Source: Tomocerus qinae
Lineage: Eukaryota; Arthropoda; Collembola; Entomobryomorpha; Tomoceridae
DNA: 64,000 nucleotides
NCBI GenBank assembly: GCA_020055645.1
Contig: CM034547.1
Coordinates: 55,368,909 to 55,432,908 of the forward strand
Reading direction: 5' to 3'
The notes under the pieces are model-generated. The model had not been told where the DNA came from. It saw only the letters and a program-made list of their open reading frames with translations, and ran no database searches. Position numbers and translations under genes: made by a program. Shown here piece after piece: positions 25,001-38,426 of the stretch (the first letter of the stretch is position 1; each line of letters starts with the position of its first letter).

Positions 25001-28000
25001 CGTCTCGTCCACTACACTCGCCACTTATTAGGTTTTCGCAACAAACAATAATTCTAGGAGCCGAAGCAACCTTTTATTCGCACATGAATTCGCACACACT
25101 GATTTTATGATCCTGTTCTGTTCTGTTTCTCCGTTCCGTTCTCTTGTATTATAGACATGTAATGTTCAGGGTACAGCAACGTTTAGTTTGTTGGAAATGA
25201 AGGAATTCGATGGGTACGTATGGCAGTACGCCTCTTTCTTGTATACGAGCATGAACTATTAATGATTATTCCCAAGATACTTGACTCCACACTGCTCAAT
25301 GGAATTTTTCTCAAACAATCTGCTCTTCAACTTCAGAAAACTTTTTAGAGCGAAGAATTCCCGGTGAGTAAACGTATGTAAATGGCAACAAAAGACAATT
25401 AACTCAAGTATGTACGGATTAATACAATTATATTTTGCCTTCCTTGGAATTTTGTTGACTCTTGATGAAAGCCTTCTTTTCTTGTTTTGTAGCAATTTAT
25501 CCAAGTATTGATTTCAAGTAAGCTACTATCTTGCTACAATCAACGTAGTATTTAACTTGTGTGAATGTGCGTATGTGTGAATATTGTGTTTGTATGTTTT
25601 AAACTCGCTCTTGTGTATTTTTCTTCAGGAATTCAATCTGAACTGTATGCAGAGCCGATACAGTTTAGCTACAATGAATTTGTGAGAGAGAATTGTGCAG
25701 CTGCTACTTGCTACTGCCACGATGGCCTTCTTCTCTTTACCTTTTGGAAACGCAATGGCCATGGAAAGACTAAACTGGAAGATGCTGAGGAATGGCTGGG
25801 ATGCGAATGAAGAGAAAGATAAAAGTTTTCGTTAGTAAACTTGGATTGTATGTGTACGTATCCTATATGTGTATATCTTACATTGTCGATTCAAGTTAGT
25901 AGCGTGTGTAGTATGCACATAGCTTTGTATACGAACAGATTTTATATATTACATTGTGTAGTAAGTAAGGATAACATTTAGGTACTTGTCTATAGTAAGC
26001 ATGTATACATAAATTTACTACGTGGATATAAATGCATTTCATTGTATAGTTAAGTGCCTATATGCTAGGGGCAGGTATCCACACTCATGCTTATAAGTAT
26101 ATAGTCAATGTAATGGTAACTGGTAAGGAAAGCCCACGCAATGGTAGAAAACAACTAGGCCCAGTCTTCCAAGTTATGCTGAGGAATTTATTTGCCCGAT
26201 GGCACCAAGTTAAGGCTTTGCCTTCGCATTCACATCCACATCACATCAGCAGGTATACCCAAGCAGCCAACTTCTTCAGGTTCTATTGTGCACCATTAGA
26301 ACTTCATAGTTACTTACAAGACAGACAAGAAGCAAGCGTCGCTTACGACGAGGACGATACATACAAAATTCAAGAAGAACTTCTTTTCTTCAGATTCTCT
26401 AGCTATTATGTTCACTGACTGCAGTGCTAGAGTTGTAAATCTCTTGCAATTGGTCATATCAACCAAGTCTCTTTGTTCCCCACTCAGACTTCACATTCAA
26501 CATCTACGCAAATGATTTCAGAAAAACATCTCCACAATACTTGCCCATAAAAATTCCCATTTATTAAATAATTTTTAGATCCAAGAATGCTATATGAAGG
26601 TTTACAGGAAAAACTCGAATAATTACTGACAGCAACAAGTAAACGACAGATTCTCAAAATGTCATTAACAACTCTAGCTACCTATTTGGTATTTCTACAA
26701 GGATAACAATCCTAAGCCAGGGAATGTCTATCTCCAACTAACAAATATCTTACAACTACCTACCCATAATATAACTAAACCAACTGAGGCCGTTTGCGTT
26801 CCGTTCCTCTTTCCCATATAACAAACAAGGTTTCCCTCACTACATTCAATACTATTCACATACCATATCATCAAAATATACGTTGGACACAACTTTATAT
26901 ACATTTCTTACCATAACAATATACTTATATGTGTACATACCCACTTTTTCATTACTTCTTATGTTAACGTACGTATCCAACTCACCCTTACTCACATAAT
27001 CAAAACCAACCCTTCCAACATTTTACACACACATGTTACATACATTACACATAGCATTGCACTACTCAATATAACAACTTACAATAAGCTACATTACATA
27101 CCAATATCTACGTAAGATAGAATGTCTTGTCTATACCCAATACTATCAATACGTTTCCCTACATTATGTTACTAAATACAATCACATTCAAGATTCTAAG
27201 CACAGCATTCGAGATTGAGAATCTCAAGATTAGAGAAAACACATAAACCCAATGCAACATCACATAACATACAGTGACAGCCTTTATTTAGCGATCTCAT
27301 ACTATTATAATATATATAGGTACTATAGCGTATTCCAAATATAGATTATTTACAATCATTTGTTGCATAGGTATACTCGTATTTCACCCAGGCTGAATAT
27401 AAGTGTATACTTATGAATATGAGTGTATACTTTTATTTACAACTGGAGACCTGACTGAGCTTAAAAATCTTTTGGCTTGGAACAAAGTTTCAAATCAGTT
27501 AAACCATGTCTAAAAAAAGTATAGGTATGTAGTAAATCCTATTTGTATAGTGTGGAGGCTACCTTATGTCGTGGATTAGTAGTAGTAAGTGTGGAGAAAA
27601 TGTTGGTAAAGCAACGTGCCCATCTGCATAGAGATAGAGTGGATGGTAAGATGTTATATGATTCTTGTACACAGTACTACTTAGTGGAAGATGGTTACGA
27701 GGAATAATACGAGGACGAAGGAGACGAACAAAAAGTTTTTGGCCTGTAGGGCCCGAATCTACATAATTCTTATGGTCGATGTCTCAACACCCTTCATCCT
27801 TCACCCATCCCGCATCATCCCGCAGATGATCACCAAGTCCCCGCACCGTATGTAGCTATTACAAATACATTACAATGTAATCCCTGAAGGAAAGGAGAGC
27901 CAGGAGAGCACATTAAAGTCTCTTGCGATCTTTGCATTGAATTAGTACACTTACCCACTTGCTCTCTGCCTTTACATAGGTAGGGACAAGCGTTAGACAC

Positions 28001-31000
28001 ACATTTATACTCGGGTACAATGTAATTGCATTGTATTTTTCTATTGCATCACATCACAACACCACATCGCTAGCATCCTTTTTTATCCTCTTGAATTTCT
28101 CCAGCCCATTCATTCTAGAAGAATATAAATACCCAGCTGTCTAAATCATCGTTATCTCATCAGTAGGTTGGAGGCACTTATAAACTGCCTTGACTTAAAC
28201 TTCCTTTAGTCTCTTTTTACATTAAGCTACCTTCACATACTTTATACATTACATCATACTTCACACAAATGCATTAGACTACACTCTCCCTCCATGTAAA
28301 TGTTGATTCTCTAAAAGTGGCGGTGGCAGTGGCTATAAACTTTTGGCCATCTTCAACTAGAATCAAATAAAACTAACAAGAAAGCTACACAATAGTCTTA
28401 CTTAATAGTGTACTATGCTTTTTATGTCGGTTTTACTATTAGTAACTTTGAAGCGGAGTTATCTGGAAACTCGAGTTTAGTTCACACTGATTTCTATTGT
28501 TGTTCGTATCTGTATAGATGCAGAGGAAAAGTTGAGACGCCCCTGCCATGAGCATTTCGGGTGACATGACAATTGAGTTTTTATTCGACTCAGTATGTTC
28601 GACCTTGACTGGTCCAGTGCCAATAATGGTCCACAGAACAACCTTGTCTGTCAATCCTATGTAATAGAATGCTATGACTTATGAATACGTAAACGGGCAT
28701 TTTTCTATTATTATTCATATATTTCTCCGGAATGACAAAATTAATACTATGTATAGAGCTTGCGTTGCTTGGCCAGTCTCCTGGAGTACTCGAGGAGAAT
28801 GTTAACTAATATTAATTACGTCCATGTACCAGTGTATGTAACTTGCGCACATCCTTAACACACAGATAAAAGTTGCCCAATTGAATTGCATGAAATTGAA
28901 TAGATTATAAACAACTACTACACATAAGTAGTTAAATTATTCTTTGTGGCTATAATTTTATGGTGGTATGGTAAGTTTGGTCAGGTAACTTCTTCATCTA
29001 TCGCGTAGCTATTACTGTAAGCCATTAGTTAACAACTCCAACAAACTCATAAGTATGTTGATGATTATTCTACTTGAGTCAAGACGATTAGTTAAAAAAT
29101 GTGTGCATATATGTGGAAGAGGAGCAGCTTTGTTGTGTTCAAGTTGGAGAAGTCTGTGGCATTCCGTTCTCTAGGTTAGCTTATACAAACTTTATTAGTA
29201 CTTGATTTGGATTTTGTACTATTATATCTCTCTGTGCATCAAATGCCATTACCTAGATACTTACTTACATACCTGCATATATCTTTTTCTGAGCATACGC
29301 AATTGTAGTATGTAGAAGTATGTAGTTATAATTGTGGAATACATAGGATGATGGAGATGGAAGGCTTGAGTTAGGATTTTAGTGCCGTCCTGCATTATAC
29401 ATATACTAGTCAAGTCAAATGAAGTTTGCCTTCATGGATGTATGGATAGAGATGATGAGATGAGATGGGGTGGAATGTCTAATGATTGTTTCGGGGAAGA
29501 ATCCATCCTGTCTTGCTTGTCCTGACTTGGTTCATCTTCTCTTCTACACACATATGTACATGTTCTAGGTATTTAATATATGTACCTTACGGAAAGGAGC
29601 AAATGAAACCAAATTCAAGAGTCGAGAAATACAGCCGAGCCTACCTAGCCACAGCTTAGCCAAGTCAATCCATGCCATGCCAGGCTGTAAATTTGAGGGC
29701 AGATGCATAATCATCAGGGATCTTTGTTGAATTCCTTGAGGCCAGTCAGATTACACTCTGTAAGAATGAATATCAGAGCAGACTACAGAATCAACCTCTA
29801 ATACTATGTGTAAGTCTCTACCACGCTGCTACACTCTCTACTCTACTACAATGTACGAAGAAGAGTTGAGTTTTTATATTACACGGACTTGACTAACGAT
29901 AAGACTCGCATTACTACAAGAGATGCATCAACTTGCATACAGATAAGTCCAGTCCGAGTCCACCTTTTACCATACACACAAGAATATTGAAATGAACAAA
30001 AGCAAGTTGCATTCTGACTACATGTAAGTAAGCAGGCGGTAGAACCCTAACCTATTATGTATGTATCTATACATACATTTGCATACAAAATACTTATTAT
30101 TTTACATACATACATATTTATAAAACTACTGTGTGTATTTATGCATACGCTTTTATTTATAATACTAGATCCATGATAATCCACTTTGCAATACTAAATA
30201 CTACAGAAAATCTTTTTTTCATTATAATATTGATAATTTAGATACTATTACTATATGTTACTATATGTGGATACTTACTATTTGAAATGCAAAAGTGTGT
30301 ACATATAATAGTGATTATAAGTAGAGATATAGAGGAGCAAAGAATAACAACCAATGTATGTAATTTAGATAGGTATGTAAATATTTAGTATGTAATATAT
30401 TATAATAATACATAAATTTAAAAGTAAGGTAAGCCAAGGAGTCTGTATGTCAAATCAAAAAAGGCATGCAGAAAAACTCAAGAATAATGTGGCAACAAAA
30501 ATGCAAGGAATCCCACCTCACCTGCCTACAATCGGCATACCATAATACTATATACTATTTACTTTACCTTGGTTTTCTTCTACACTTCCCAATTCAACTG
30601 AATTGAATGTTAACGTTGAACTGTTCGTCCCAACCTCTCATTTATCTCTTTGCTTCGTTCTTTCTGGCGTTCCCTCCTCAAGGGAAAGCGAATTTGTCGA
30701 CTCAGCTCGCTCTGCAACACAACTGGAATTTTTAATTCTGATTTAAATTCTGATTCAATTCACATTCACACAGTCAGTCAGTCAGTTTTAAAAGTTGAGA
30801 CGATGAGACGTAATACATCTCATATCATCATGCAATGCTCTGGCTGTATACCTGATATACCTTCGTCCGTACCTTCAGCAAAATATTCATTTATTTCAAT
30901 ATATAATGTTGCTATTATATTTACATCATACTGATATTACATGATACGCATCATATAATATTTTAGAGTGGACTCTCACTTAACTCCCTCAACTTGGGCT

Positions 31001-33098
31001 TGTTGGACTAATCAATCCCATTCAACGTTTCCAGTAAATTATATATTACAAATTCATATCCTCTTGCTTATTACGCCTTTTTCTTCACCACATCATTCTC
31101 AGTTAGTATAATGCAGATAGGTACATTTAGCATTGTTGTAGTACTTAAAGTTGCAATTACTAAACAAGTTTAAGGTATTATTATTTAAAAGCACCTTTTC
31201 CTAGTTTCAGTCTTGCATACATATACAATCTGCCTACGCTGCAGAAAATTGTTGACAAGAATGTCAATTTACCTGACAGAATGTTTACAATAGGTGTGAG
31301 ATGCATCTACGTAACTCCTTTGATAATGACCATTGAAATATTTCTGTGTGATTATGAAAGGAGTACGACGCAGTAACAATCAAACTTCTCTCCTTGTTAC
31401 ATAAAAATTTAATTGAGATTTATTTTTTCATTTACGATGCAAAGCACTTTATTACTCCAGAGGAATTTATTTCGTATTAAGATAATCTTCCTCGAGGGCT
31501 TATGGGACTGTAATGATACGACCATGTTAATTCTACGACTTACCACAAAGACTGCAGGAGTTCATCCAGTCCACGACACCCAAAGGAAGAAGAAATGAGG
31601 AATTCCATCATGTTTTCTACCCTTACTGGTGTTTATTATTCCAATATATCTCTTTTCCTTTTCGAACGACTCTCTTCAGCCTTCGTCCTCTACATTTTTT
31701 GTTCAACTCTTTCTTTTCCCTGCTGTCTTTTGCCTGTTGTCAACTGACTGATTGTGTCTACTACCTACACAACAACAACAATACACGAGCCATATTATCT
31801 TTTGTGGTCTCTCCCTATATAGGATGCATTCTTGCTTTACAAAGATTTGCTTCAAGCTTAAACTTAATATTACTTGTGCTTATCATTACCAACCAATAGC
31901 CACCATTACATTACACCATCAAAATCAAAACCTGATCTTGCACCAGTCATGCAGAAACATCAACCAGGATCTTCATCACCAAATTGTCGTTAGCTTGTTC
32001 CAGAGACCCGTCACAATTTTTATACACTCACTTCTCTGTCACACTCTTGTTAGTCTAAGCCCTCTTTTTATCTCACAATCACAAATTCTTCACTTCTACC
32101 ACCATGCACCAATACCATACTATCGGATCAAACTTCACTTCAGAATAAATCCCTCAAGAACTGATGCTCATTCCATCCCACCATTCCTAAAACATTTACA
32201 CCTTGTAAATCATGTATGTGGTTCAAGTTCAGATAGACTAACAAACACAAATTGAAATATTCAAAATGTATTTTGTGAATTACTCTTTTGATTTGAACCA
32301 TTTGGACTTTAGACAATAATGCGATCGTTAATATAGACTAAAATATTACTTGGAACTTGGAACAATCAAATAATATCCTGTCTGAATTGTCTGATGTCTG
32401 CTATCAGTAAAGCATGCAAGCACAAGTCACCCAACTCTCATAGCAATTAGGCTATAGATTGAAGCTATGACAAAAATGTAATTTGGGTTGATCTCTCGTC
32501 CACATCTTGTCTCTGTAGATAGCCTCAATTTTTCAATCTCTATTTGTGTATTAAAATTGTAAATATCCCCCTTCTACGGTCTAGTCTAATTGCCGATTGA
32601 TGAGATATTTACATTTCCCATTCCATTAGATTTTGTTGAACTGCCTCCACCATCTAACGAGGCATTGTCAAATTCTGTTTTAAATTGAAATAATCCACGA
32701 ATTTTGAACTTACCATTCTTTATAAAGGTTGGATTGCAGTTGGAGATTTGTATTGTATCAACGACGCAAATTAAATCAAAGAGAACGGATTAATCAAAAT
32801 TTTAAAAAAGTGCTTAATGGTTTAGCTTTGTAGTTTAAGGATTTACGAGAGTCAAATTGCTGGCCGTGCTGGTAAGTTAAAAAATTTCAAATTTTTGCAT
32901 TATTTGTGTTTGTGTTGTATTTTTTATTGTAAATTTTGCTTGTCAATGTCACTTCTGACTTCATACAAAATACAAAACAATATGACATGACAATATATTG
33001 GATATTATGTGCAATAAATTACATTATAGAGTATAATATTAATACATCTTGAAGCTGTATGTATCTTTGTAATTATGGGATTTGCATTTCTGTTGCAG
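19056..33098. other. 14-kb region without an established gene
   Basis: AT-rich DNA with frequent TACCTA/TAGGTA motifs. It probably contains upstream 5' UTR exons and the promoter of the expanded-like gene (minus) and the promoter of the methyltransferase gene (plus, right end). Weak exon-like open frames at 25625-25810 (+), 26062-26418 (+) and 28439-28662 (-) are discussed under findings. No RNA gene, transposon coding region or tandem array was recognised. Confidence 0.5.
32721..32727 (+). promoter_or_regulatory. Possible TATA box of the methyltransferase gene
   Basis: TATAAAG lies about 480 bp before the methyltransferase ATG. A fitting 5' UTR model would run from about 32750 to a donor at 32871/32872 (GCTG then GTAAGTT), then splice to an acceptor at 33098/33099 (TTTCTGTTGCAG), with 33099-33204 as the rest of the leader. 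All of this is inference from short motifs. Confidence 0.3.
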
Positions 33099-33204
33099 CG
33101 AAATCTAAATCCGGATAATAAATGGCCAAATGAATGCAAATTTTATTTATTTTACAATTTTGACGTATATTTGCATGCTTGGAAGTTATCGAACACTATT
33201 TACT

Positions 33205-34940
33205 ATGGCGTGGAGATCATCTGGAAAGGATAATTTGGATTTGATTAATAACCTAAAAGGTACGTCTTGTTCCTGTCATAGTCATAGATAATCACTTCAA
33301 TGTTCAGCTCATGATCATAATATAATCATACCCCTTTCAGCATTTAGGATTAAAACATATAACATTTTGATTTAATTTTACGTCTGTAGCCCACGGAATT
33401 ATTCAGTCACCTAAGGTTGAGGAGGCTATGAAAGCTGTTGATCGTGGACAATATTCGAGGAGCAATCCATATAAAGATGCCCCACAGAGTATTGGATATG
33501 GAGTAACAATATCAGCACCACACATGGTATCCAACCGTCTAATAATGATGAAAAATGGCAATGAAAAATGGCTGAATTTAGGGAGTGGGATCTCCATTCC
33601 TCAATTGCCCCCGTTGCTGGTTGCTCCTAGTTTAGCCACTTAACTTGACTTAAACTATTATCTTTGCCATATGCCTCCCGTCACTATTTTAGCCTTTTTT
33701 GTGACCTAAGCTAATTAAAAATAAACATGTTTCTAGTTTGTTAGGCTTTAACAATCAAACAGTTTATTTTTTAGTAGGTTAGGTCAAAAAAGAGGCAAAA
33801 ATATTGACACGAGCCAACGGGGCAATAATATTAAAGTAATAGGTTAAGTGGCTAAACTAGGGGCAATGGGGAAGGGGGAAATTGAGGCAACGACCTCCTT
33901 CTGCCTAAATTCAGTCAAAAAAATATTTGGTATTATTTTATCATTTATCAAAACCTTAGCACGCCCATGCGTTAGAGGTTTTGTCTAATCATCTGAAGGA
34001 AGGAGCTCACGTTCTTGATGTTGGATCAGGCTCTGGGTATTTGACAGCTTGTATGGCTTTAATGGTAATTGCAGTTAACTATTGTTAAACATGTTAAAAT
34101 ATTTATACTCATGCGAACTTTATACCTTACATTGTCAGGCAGCTATAATATTACTGACAGTTTGAATTAAACGTAATATTATTTGTTTATCCAATCTGTA
34201 TTATAGATTGGACCAACCGGAAGAGCTTTTGGCATCGACCATATGCCTGAACTCGTGGAAATGTCAATCAATAATGTTAAGAAGGATCAGCCACATCTGT
34301 TGGAATCAGGACGGTTAAAACTATTTGGTACAATGCCTAAATAATTATTACCGTCATTGAACTGCTTTTGCAAATTATCATTACATTGAAAGCTTCGTGT
34401 GTTTTCTGTAGTTGGCGATGGTAGAAAAGGGTACATAGAAGGTGGTCCTTATGATGCAATACATGTTGGTGCTGCTGCTCCTAACGTTCCAAATGATGTA
34501 AGCTTTCGAGGAAATATGAAACTGGCAATAATTTGAGGATAATGAATAATATAAAATAATAATTATAATGCTTATAATATAATATGTGTATGCCATACAG
34601 TTAATCGAGCAGCTTAAGCCTGGAGGAAGGTTGGTGGTACCTGTGGGTCCCGAAGGAGGTCATCAGGAATTAGAACAGGTAAATTTGCAATCCAATAGGC
34701 CAGTAGTTAACTCTAATGGCTTTAACAATCAAATAAATATTATGCCATTTATAAATTATGCTTTACAATTTTTTTCTTTTCTGGTATATCTAGTTATCAA
34801 TAATCATTTTTAACGACTTTTCTTGCTAGATTGATAAACTCCTGAACGGAACTATTACGAGAAAGTCGTTGATGGGGGTCATTTATGTTCCACTTACAGA
34901 TAAGGACAATCAATGGCCACGAAGGTGTTGTGTGATATAA
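33205..34940 (+). CDS. Pcmt: Protein-L-isoaspartate (D-aspartate) O-methyltransferase, complete
   Basis: Seven exons: 33205-33259, 33390-33526, 33960-34064, 34207-34327, 34412-34497, 34601-34678 and 34830-34940. GT-AG borders and phases agree, giving 230 residues (the human enzyme has about 227). The enzyme uses S-adenosylmethionine to methylate isoaspartyl and D-aspartyl residues of aged proteins in the cytosol, starting their repair. Seen: the family start MAWRSSG, the [15 protein letters not shown] segment (ends at residue 64), motif [14 protein letters not shown] (82-94) for the cofactor, post-[11 protein letters not shown], motif [14 protein letters not shown] (152-163), motif [15 protein letters not shown] (173-184), and [12 protein letters not shown] near the end. 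The C-terminus [10 protein letters not shown] is not the RWK or RDEL of mammals. A candidate polyadenylation signal AATAAA is at 35215-35220. Intron 2 is mostly a large hairpin. It lies between two minus-strand genes. Confidence 0.95.
33572..33914. mobile_element. Foldback (hairpin) element filling intron 2 of the methyltransferase gene
   Basis: Left arm 33572-33726 and right arm 33762-33914 are imperfect reverse complements along their whole length, with a loop of about 35 bp. Matching blocks include CTGAATTTAGG, CCTCAATT, CTAGTTTAGCCACTTAAC and TGACCTAA...AAAATAAAC. Weak pairing may extend to about 33545 and 33950. The intron is 33527-33959, so the hairpin makes up most of it. It has no coding capacity and no clear target duplication. 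A MITE or foldback transposon is the likely source. Confidence 0.75.
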
Positions 34941-35220
34941 ATTAAATATCAATTTAAAAGTTATGTGTTTGTGGTAATCCACAAAGTGTTCATGTCTATT
35001 ATTAGAGCTTCTTCAGCTCAAACTGCAAAAATTAGACGAATGGCTTTGCTTCTGCGATTTTACAAAGCTGTTAAAAGTGACAGGCAACAAAAACCGTACC
35101 TCCCTTTTTATTTCATTTAGTATATGTTTAATAGTGTAATTAAAAGAAATCAATTGTTTTGTGAAAGTTATCAGACAAAAATCGACATAACATTTCTGTA
35201 CTAATTAATTGTCTAATAAA

Positions 35221-38200
35221 TATTTTTTTACTGTTTTACTTCCATATCTTAAATATGTGATTTATATTTGGTCAGATAATATGGTTTTTGGTGTCCAATA
35301 CAATCTACCTGTCAACGGTTTAAGCCGAAAATCAAACCGACTTTTAAATTTCATCTAACCTGCGTGAATGGTTAGTAGAGCGAGGTATCTAACATCTTTT
35401 TTACTAGTGAAACAGAAAAATTAATAACTATTTAATTATTATTTTATCTAGTTTATTGCAGGTAATAGTAGTTAGTAATAGGTAGCAATAGGAATAGCTG
35501 GAAGAACCCCAAATTGTCAACACCTTTTTGACAATGACAGCACAATTACACCGCTTTTATTTGTCAACACTATAGATTAATATGTGTATTGTTTTAAATT
35601 AGTTTAAGTTTGTAGTGTGTGGGTCAAATGGGATGGGGATCGACACCCGACATTTGCGGTTCGAAATTACTTCACGATGTTATTTACTTACTGGCTACTG
35701 GTAATGCGTGTGCATGGCATTACTTATTGTGTAATTTATTAACTATAATATTATTTTAATTGTAATTTAATGTAATGAAAACTTCTGTTGACAAAGTGTT
35801 GACAAAAAAGTGTTGACAATTCTGGTGTGGATCGCAATAGTTGTGTATGTGTATATATATTATTATATAATATTCCACCATAAATCTGAAAAACGTATGG
35901 CTGAATAACATCAAACACATGAAGTGAAGTTTCAATTCCCATTTTTTACATTTTCTGTCCATTTTCATGATATTTCAGGGTGCGTTCCGTGCGTCGACAG
36001 CAAGAGTGCACTTTTCATTAAGAAAAGTAACTATATTTTTACAGTTTATTAGCAAACGTTTTGTGATTTGTTACTAATTTGGCACTTTTAGTTTTGTTTC
36101 TTTATTGCTAGCAATTCAGTCCAATTATTATGAAAATAAACTTCACCATATTGTATTCTTACCTAAAGCGGATTTGGTGGGTATTGGACAATAAATATTA
36201 ACGAAATTCAATATTTTAAGTCAGCATAAATGTTCAAACAGTTCATTGATGATTATTATGTCAATGTACTTATGAAAGGACTTTGAAATTTCATTTTAAG
36301 TGATTATGTAGAAATTGTTGAATTTGCTTATAGGATTTCCATATTTTGACGATGTCAGATCAAATGGTTCTAATCTTATTCTGTTTTTGTAGGAGTGGTT
36401 CTGAGCTGTGACTTCAACTGTTCGTTATCCTCCACCAATCCACCATCAAATTAATCATGAAATTATAAGCGAGAAATGACTGATAAATTCTTTTATTTAC
36501 CGGTTTGAATCATTTTACTTTATTATATTATTGTGTGTTATTTATGTACCTAACAGGACGTGGCTTTATTTATTTATTATAATTATTGCGTCAGGGAAGG
36601 TACCAGTATTATGAACTATTTAAAATAAATTATTCACGATACGAAAGAAATGTCGAAGTTAGACGAAAAATTTTTGCACAGTTCACGATTTGCTGATACT
36701 CATTACCTAAAAATGAGTACTAAAGGATTTTAGTACATTGTGTAACGCGCATTTATATGCGTGATTAAGGGGGGAGTATAGTTAACTTTAAAAATGAATA
36801 GTTATACTCTTACCATTACTAGAATAATCGAACGTTACAATTACAAATAACTGTTTCAAATGAAATTGTGTTACTTTATCACTTACTATATGGCATGACT
36901 ATACTTACTCTACTCTGTTCGCTACTGTTTAAGCTTTAAATGCCTACACGAGTCAATATCCAAGCCTATGTGTACAAATGCCATGATTATGAAATTAATA
37001 TGCATCAAACTTTTTAGTTGTTATCATTGATTATTGTAAATATGTTAATGTTACCTAAATGGTTTATGTTGAATATAAATCAAAGCTTTATCTCTAAAAC
37101 GAATTCTTTTATTTCGCATTTCATAAAGAACAGCAATAAACTAATAGGAAATAAAGTCCATGTTAAAATCTTACTATATACTGACTATAGTGACTGAATC
37201 AGGCTAGAATTACTAGTAATAATGTTTACTTAACATTTAATTCAAGATCAACATGCTATTTAACTTATAAGTAGGAATCTCAAGAGATGTAGATGATTTT
37301 TGTGGATGTATATTTTATTATTTTGACAAATACGCAGTCAATTCCAATGGAATATTTAGAGACTAACTTAACAACTGTAAATTTTTCTAAATACTATACA
37401 TACAGATAAGTAGAATCACCGGTACAGATTTTCCCAAGTAAATAATTAAGGGAATGTTTAGAGTAAATTCGTAAATGAAGTAGAAATGCATGTACAATGT
37501 ATATTTGGATGGACACGCATATTAAATAATATGTTCTTTGCGTACACACACATTCGAGTCGACGAGTGTCACCAATGTAATTCAGTAATAATAGTAAAAG
37601 ATGTACAGATGTGTTCTGCCAATTAAGTGTCATACATTGAGTATAGTTAATCCTTGCCAGAGGAGTGTTTTGTGATACACTTTAATTGACTTTAATGAGA
37701 CAGTAATGTACATTTGAGGCAACACGGAGAAGTTCAAAGTTCAATGAAATTATAGATTTATATAGATAGTGATTTCATTTCACTAAGAAAATGTCGAGTT
37801 ATTTCACTTTTGGTTAGATAGCTTATTATTTTGAGATATTATTTGTAGTTAGTCCTAAATATTTTTTACTTTCCTGCTGTAATTATAGATAGGTAGAGTA
37901 TAATGAATATTTCTATTGGAATAATTTACCAAGATATTCGCAATATACGGCTATAATCAGACTCTCGTATCATGAACGTTTAATCTAAAGCTATACTGAC
38001 GAGTGACGGCAGGTCAGATATAAATTTCTCATAATTGATGATTTTTCCAGACTAAAATTATTTTGTAAGAAGAGTGTTTGTAAATAGAATCTGTGCCAGT
38101 CAAGTAATACTTTTTGCAGTTAAAATTAATGATTAATGAAATGATATTTTTAGTAGTACATTTAAACTTCTAAACTATAACTTTTGCTTGTCACTACTAG

Positions 38201-38420
38201 ACTATTCTACTACTGTTACTGCATTTAGTCCAGATGGCTACCTAAGCCTAACCTTAAAAACCGTAAAAAAGGATGGACTTCCATTATTGTTTATATACTT
38301 TATGTACTTATGTCTCGTCAAAACATTTCCTTTCAGATTCACGCAGCCTACATTACTAAAGCAATTTTAATCGTGACGTGACAAACATCTTTGTTCTACC
38401 TTGGAAGAAGATGGATTAAT
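35221..38420. other. Spacer between the methyltransferase and LDLa-protein genes
   Basis: The two genes converge on this region (plus-strand gene to the left, minus-strand gene to the right). Apart from the inverted repeat at 35509-35825 I see only AT-rich sequence and no gene. Confidence 0.6.
35509..35825. repeat. Inverted repeat downstream of the methyltransferase gene
   Basis: CCAAATTGTCAACACCTTTTTGACAA (first 20 bases CCAAATTGTCAACACCTTTT) at 35509-35534 is matched, with a few differences, by the complement of 35799-35825. TTGTCAACACT is also repeated inside both ends. The arms enclose about 265 bp of non-coding DNA. It may be a small DNA transposon; no convincing target duplication was found. 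Confidence 0.5.
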
Positions 38421-38426
38421 TTTATT
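38421..38426 (-). terminator. Candidate polyadenylation signal of the LDLa-protein gene
   Basis: AATAAA on the minus strand, about 245 bp after the stop codon at 38670. The position suits a short 3' UTR, but the hexamer is frequent in AT-rich DNA. Confidence 0.35.

Noticed and set aside
27558-27783. Minus-strand open stretch of about 75 codons ending in an AAG-GTAGCC donor-like site
   Set aside because: It has no start, no clear acceptor and no recognisable protein pattern; chance is sufficient.
31752-32255. 167-codon plus-strand open frame
   Set aside because: The stretch is poor in G, which lowers stop-codon frequency. The translation is His/Ile/Leu-rich with no domain, and no splice or start signals stand out.
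33428-33643. Open frame running from methyltransferase exon 2 into the hairpin
   Set aside because: It is intron read-through. The spliced model restores the conserved HAHALE segment and family length.
35641-35690. GGTTCGAAAT motif resembling a tRNA T-arm
   Set aside because: No A-box, anticodon stem or acceptor pairing is found around it.
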